Part shown: positions 60,591 to 64,000 of the stretch, piece after piece
Layout: each line of letters opens with the position of its first letter
How positions within the stretch are numbered: position 1 is the stretch's first letter
NCBI GenBank assembly: GCA_963921425.1
Contig: OY992840.1
Span: forward strand, 4,032,501-4,096,500
Length of the DNA stretch: 64,000 bases
Direction of reading: 5' to 3'
Origin: Dryas octopetala
Lineage: Eukaryota > Streptophyta > Magnoliopsida > Rosales > Rosaceae
Translations under genes and position numbers: made by a program
The notes under the pieces: generated by a model
Told to the model about the DNA's origin: nothing
The model's database searches: none
What the model saw: only the letters and a program-made list of their open reading frames with translations

Positions 60591-61279
60591 AAGAGCACTC
60601 TCTAGTTGTACCTTAATTGAGTTATAAAGAAGAATCAAATTAACGGATTGCATATTTAAGTTGTAGGTGGAACCCTAATGCCTTGGTGTTTTGTTATTAT
60701 TGAATTTTCCTCAACTCAAAGTTTGTTTAATTTTTCTGTCGTTTGTTTCAGTTCTCTTAATAAATTTTGTGAACTTTTTCACTACTCTTTGTGGATTCGA
60801 CACTCGACTTCTGAGTTTATATTGTTACGCGACACTTGCACTTGGATTTAGCAAGCAATCCACAAATTTGATTAATGAATCGCACATCCCTTATTTTTTA
60901 CACAAGTACAATTAACTTAACAATCATAGAGTCTTTTTGCCCCATAGAATAAGTGAAGCACAATATTTATTTTAGAAAGATTCTTCAATAGGGTGGTTGT
61001 GCCACATATATGGTGCAACCTCTAAAGCTATAATAATATATTGGCATGTGCCCCTATACCAAGTAAAGTTTGCAGTTTTTTAAATCAGGTTGAAGACATG
61101 GCGCCATAATTATAATATACACATGGTACCATTGTCCCATTTAAGACTTTTTCTAAATTTTAAGGTTCATTTATTTAGAACAAATAAAATACTTGCACGT
61201 ACATTGATGCATCATTTGGATTCAAATTTGGGGATCTAAACATAACTCGAAGGGGAATGCTAGCTACCTTCCCAATTTA
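60591..61279. other. Intergenic; possible old LTR tail
   Basis: 60780-60850 (TTTGTGGATTCGACACTCGA, then GACACTTGCACTTGG) resembles the 3' ends of many plant LTRs, but I find neither partner nor boundaries. The remainder is AT-rich without a gene. Confidence 0.3.
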
Positions 61280-61615
61280 ACTTTCTCTCCGACCACTTCT
61301 CTTATATTATCAGTTTGCATTGTATATAGCTTAATGATCCAAAACGTTTATTTTTTAGATTATCATTTAAAGCTCTATGCGAAAAATCAATAAAATCGAA
61401 AATCGTTTGGTCATGTAACTATTATCAAATAAATAGAGATTGAGCTTAATTATTACCATAACATATATTTATTTGATAATAGTTATATAACCAAATGATT
61501 TTCAATTTGGTTGATTTTTTACTGATATGGTGTTAAAAGCGTGATCTAAAAAATAAATGGTTTCGATTACAAGATTATACTGCAAAATGAGAATGATAAG
61601 AGAGAAAGTTCGAAA
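61280..61615. mobile_element. Foldback MITE of about 335 bp
   Basis: AACTTTCTCTC...TCTTATATTATCAGTTTGCA is mirrored by TGCAAAATGAGAATGATAAG...GAGAGAAAGTT. The inner stem includes AACTATTATCAAATAAATA against TATTTATTTGATAATAGTTA near the centre. Ends and target duplication are not sharply defined. Confidence 0.6.
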
Positions 61616-61645
61616 TACATATTTTATGTAAAAAAAAAAAGCTTA

Positions 61646-61800
61646 ATTGTGTTTTTACCACCCAAAGTTTACATTGATCCACTTTACCACCCAGAACTTT
61701 ATTTGTCTTACTTTACCACTCAGAACTATTTATCGTGTCCCAATTAACATTTTTTTCGTTCATTCTGTCACTTCAGCCGTCAAAAAAGCTGACGTGGCAT
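61646..61800 (+). mobile_element. Mutator-type terminal repeat, one end only
   Basis: GCTTAATTGTGTTTTTACCA, then CCACTTTACCACCCAGAAC and TGACGTGGCATGG, has the same layout as the terminus at 25740-25890 read on the other strand. The partner is not seen to the right within the window. Confidence 0.5.
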
Positions 61801-62094
61801 GGGTATTTTGGTCTTTTTGACCACATGGACACTCACCCAGCCGTCAAGAGCAACATGCTTACTGTGCTTCAAATATATCACAAGTACCCTTTCCCTCTTA
61901 TCCAATATGGCCTTAATAAATTGATGCAATTGTATACTTGTTTTTAACTCAACTAGAGTGTCAAACATCCTCACATAGTAAGCAACATCATGCTCATTGT
62001 GCCCCAACTGTTTGGTACACTTGCCCAAGTCCAAAATGAATGGGTAGTCCACATGCATGTAATTAATCAGACCAACTAACTTGACCACTAACAT
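61780..62094 (-). pseudogene. Fragment possibly from a Mutator-like transposase N-terminus
   Basis: This 104-codon frame reads LINYMHVDYPFILDLGKCTK, then QLGHNEHDVAYYVRMF and LVELKTSIQLHQFIKAIL. The alternation of short helices with a 'VAYYVRM...LVE' stretch recalls the N-terminal region of plant Mutator-like transposases, and it lies against a Mutator-like terminus. No catalytic domain is present, so this is a weak call. It may be an unrelated gene piece. Confidence 0.3.
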
Positions 62095-62781
62095 ATTCTA
62101 AGGTATCAATCTTACCCCCATGGTGAACCTCAACTGTTAAAACATCTGGCATGTCTACACCAAAAAAATTTCATGAATATTTAGCCCTAGAAATTTCAGT
62201 GCCATGGCAAAAAATTAAAAATAAAACAACTAGCAAATTATCATGTTTATCAGCAGACTTCAAAACACCAAATCCACCAAATTATCAATGCACAATCACC
62301 AAATTGTCCTTAGTGTGTGCCAACAGATATATATGTACCATCAATAATTTTCAAGATTACATTGTCTCATCAATAAAAAGAAGAAAGGTTTCTTGTTTAT
62401 GCAATTTCAAATATGTTCTTTCAAATGTAAAATTTTCTGCTGTATAAATACATTTCTTGGCATTACATGAAGAAGTCAATAAGGGCAGCTATAGATAAAT
62501 GATTTTATAACAATGGAAATGATATGTGGAATGATTCAAAAAAGTCAAATCTTCATGTCTATTCACTTACACCAACATCCATTTTCTAAGACAATTTAAT
62601 CTAAAACATTATCCATTTTCATATGTATTCCAAGTTAATACAATTAACGCACTAAGAAAATTGACACACTCACACCAAGTTATCAATGCACAAGCACCCA
62701 AAATGCAATGTGTTTATTTAGATGCAAGAGGACATAGAGACATAAATGTAGTGTTACCTACTAACAAAATTAACACACTAA
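62095..62781. other. AT-rich intergenic stretch, nothing recognised
   Basis: No supported gene; short frames only. Confidence 0.4.
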
Positions 62782-63322
62782 CACCTACCTAGAGGTGTCA
62801 AACGGGCAAGCCGGGCCCGGCCCAGCCCATTTAAAATCGGGACGTTCGAGCTTCGGGCCGTGCTTGGCCCGGCCCTATTCATAATCGTGTCGGGCTCAGC
62901 CCGGTCCATTTATTCCAAACACTAGGCCCAACACGAGCCTGTGATGGGCCGGGCCGTGCTCGTGCCGGGCTGTTAACGAGCCGGGCCTGGGTCCAAGCAC
63001 AAGCCCTTTTTTTTTTTTTTTTTTTTTGCTTTCTCAGATGACATTAATTTTTTATTTCACAGAAAATGAACTAAGGAACCCAAGTTTTTATTTAGCATAT
63101 TTTGGTGAATAACTTCATTCAAAGCTAAAGGCAAAAACAATTACAACTTACAAGCAAAAGGGATGAAGGGGGATGACACCCTGCCACACAACCCACATAA
63201 AAAACTACAACATAATTTGAAAATAAAGAAAGCAAAGAGATACAAAATATAAAAAAGCTAAAAACAAATTGCAATTAGAATAATGCAGGAAACTGAAGCT
63301 AAAACCCCTAGCTATGAGGACC

Positions 63323-63482
63323 CTATAGTTCTTGTTGCTGAAACACCTTGTAAGCATGCTTTACCACCCTTTTATCCATTGGTTTCCTGCCTGAGATGTG
63401 CTCTAATAAAATAACTCCAAAAGCAAACACATCTATTTTCTCATCCACAATCCCATTCATATAGTACTCTGGAGCCAAGTGC
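63323..63482 (-). pseudogene. Kinase exon fragment of receptor-like cytoplasmic kinase type
   Basis: After an AG acceptor (TTGTGCAG at 63483-63490) the frame reads [20 protein letters not shown], then [18 protein letters not shown], and stops at a TAG at 63323. This is kinase subdomains VIII-IX (APE motif and the conserved D of DVFAFG), with the wording of class VI receptor-like cytoplasmic kinases. The intron phase (one base completing a Gly before HLAPE) fits that family. After GRKPMD the sequence departs from the family and ends about 20 residues later, so this is a fragment. It sits between the hAT terminus and hAT transposase, suggesting capture or later insertion. A TA microsatellite (63490-63514) abuts it. 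Confidence 0.7.
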
Positions 63483-63734
63483 CTGCACAATATATATATA
63501 TATATATATATATAACATTAGTGCGCAATCATTTTGGCAGTGAATCAATTTCACTTGGAGCAATTGACTGATGAGTATCCATATTCCATAGGAAGTCATT
63601 TTGCTAGTCCAAAATCAGATATCTGTGATAATTCAAAAACAACAAATAAACATCAAACTCAATGCATTGAACCCACTTCAAATGAATATTTTGGTCTTGA
63701 TAAAAAAAAAAAAAAACTAAAGAAAAACAAAAAC

Positions 63735-64000
63735 TTATGACAGATTTATCCGCTTCTGGCTTTCATCGTTAGATATAGAATATGTGTCATCATCTTCATA
63801 ATATGCAAGATCTTCATCTACAAAACTTTGAGCTCGAAAATCTGCATCATCCCAATCCTTTACACACATAAGGAAAGCAGATTCCGAGGCTACTGTAGAC
63901 ACCGGAGTTGTTAGCATATCACGTGCCAAGTTGGAAAGCACAGGAAAACTATTTTGATGTGCTTTCCACCAAGCCAACATATCACACCTTTTCCTTTCTT
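63735..64000 (-). pseudogene. hAT transposase C-terminal (hATC dimerisation) part, internally deleted, runs off the window
   Basis: The frame is open from the window edge and reads DMLAWWKAHQNSFPVLSNLA, then RDMLTTPVSTVASESAF, the conserved hATC dimerisation motif. In the family a stretch of about 25-30 residues (a GGR/K loop and a helix) normally follows SAF. Here it jumps straight to CVKDWDDADFRAQSF, the usual sequence after that stretch. The protein ends with an acidic tail (EDLAYYEDDD). The junction stays in frame, so a clean deletion is likely. Confidence 0.8.

Larger units (their letters stand above)
62790..64000 (-). mobile_element. hAT element, partial (one end in the window)
   Basis: The left end TAGAGGTGTCAAACGGGCAA is a typical plant hAT terminus. 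It is followed by 200 bp of GGCCCG-type subterminal DNA and a T run at 63008-63027. A minus-strand hAT transposase C-terminus lies at the right edge of the window. The other end and the 8-bp duplication are outside, so the extent is inferred. Confidence 0.65.

Overview
The window looks like nuclear DNA of a flowering plant, probably a eudicot. Genes are intron-rich and AT-rich, with GT/AG splice sites. The transposons are plant families (CACTA, Mutator-like, hAT, Harbinger, Athila-type Ty3/gypsy), and the one intact host gene is a plant cell-wall esterase. I could not fix the genus from sequence alone.

Layout. 1-6269: the 5' part of a CACTA (En/Spm) transposon on the minus strand, with a broken TNP2 transposase and a second unrecognised gene; its far end lies outside the window. 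6576-7023: a foldback Mutator-type MITE. 7387-8110: a truncated, frameshifted Harbinger transposase. 8277-9483: a short CACTA derivative with perfect ends and target duplication. 9988-11975: a 2-kb Mutator-like element that seems to carry promoter-like DNA. 12210-15607 (minus): a complete 12-exon pectin acetylesterase gene (398 residues, catalytic Ser/Asp/His present), the only gene here I consider functional. 16733-26170: five dispersed inverted-repeat elements, including a 2.3-kb hAT element (17186-19531) with tRNA-like boxes just inside both ends.

26171-39977: a 13.8-kb Athila-like Ty3/gypsy retrotransposon with both LTRs, a tRNA-Asp-type primer site and a perfect 5-bp target duplication. 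Its gag-pol is broken by stops and frameshifts. The integrase region is split twice, by a hAT element (32254-33162) and by a 2.8-kb solo LTR (33213-36019), and each insertion has its own target duplication.

40564-55581: the most unusual part. Two arms of about 4 kb form a large inverted repeat. Each carries a degenerate IRE1/RNase L-like pseudokinase-KEN gene. Between them lies a tandem array with a monomer of about 1755 bp. Every monomer is itself built from inverted pieces: a minus-strand KEN copy, a plus-strand KEN copy, an exon resembling a proteasome-type Ntn-hydrolase, and two hairpin centres. A transcript of this locus would fold into very long double-stranded RNA.

55582-64000: a minisatellite, a complex of oppositely oriented LTR copies of the same family as the solo LTR (56548-60590), a MITE, a Mutator-type terminus, and at the right edge a hAT element with a deleted transposase C-terminus next to a receptor-like-cytoplasmic-kinase exon. 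Apart from the esterase, the window is layered mobile DNA and its debris.
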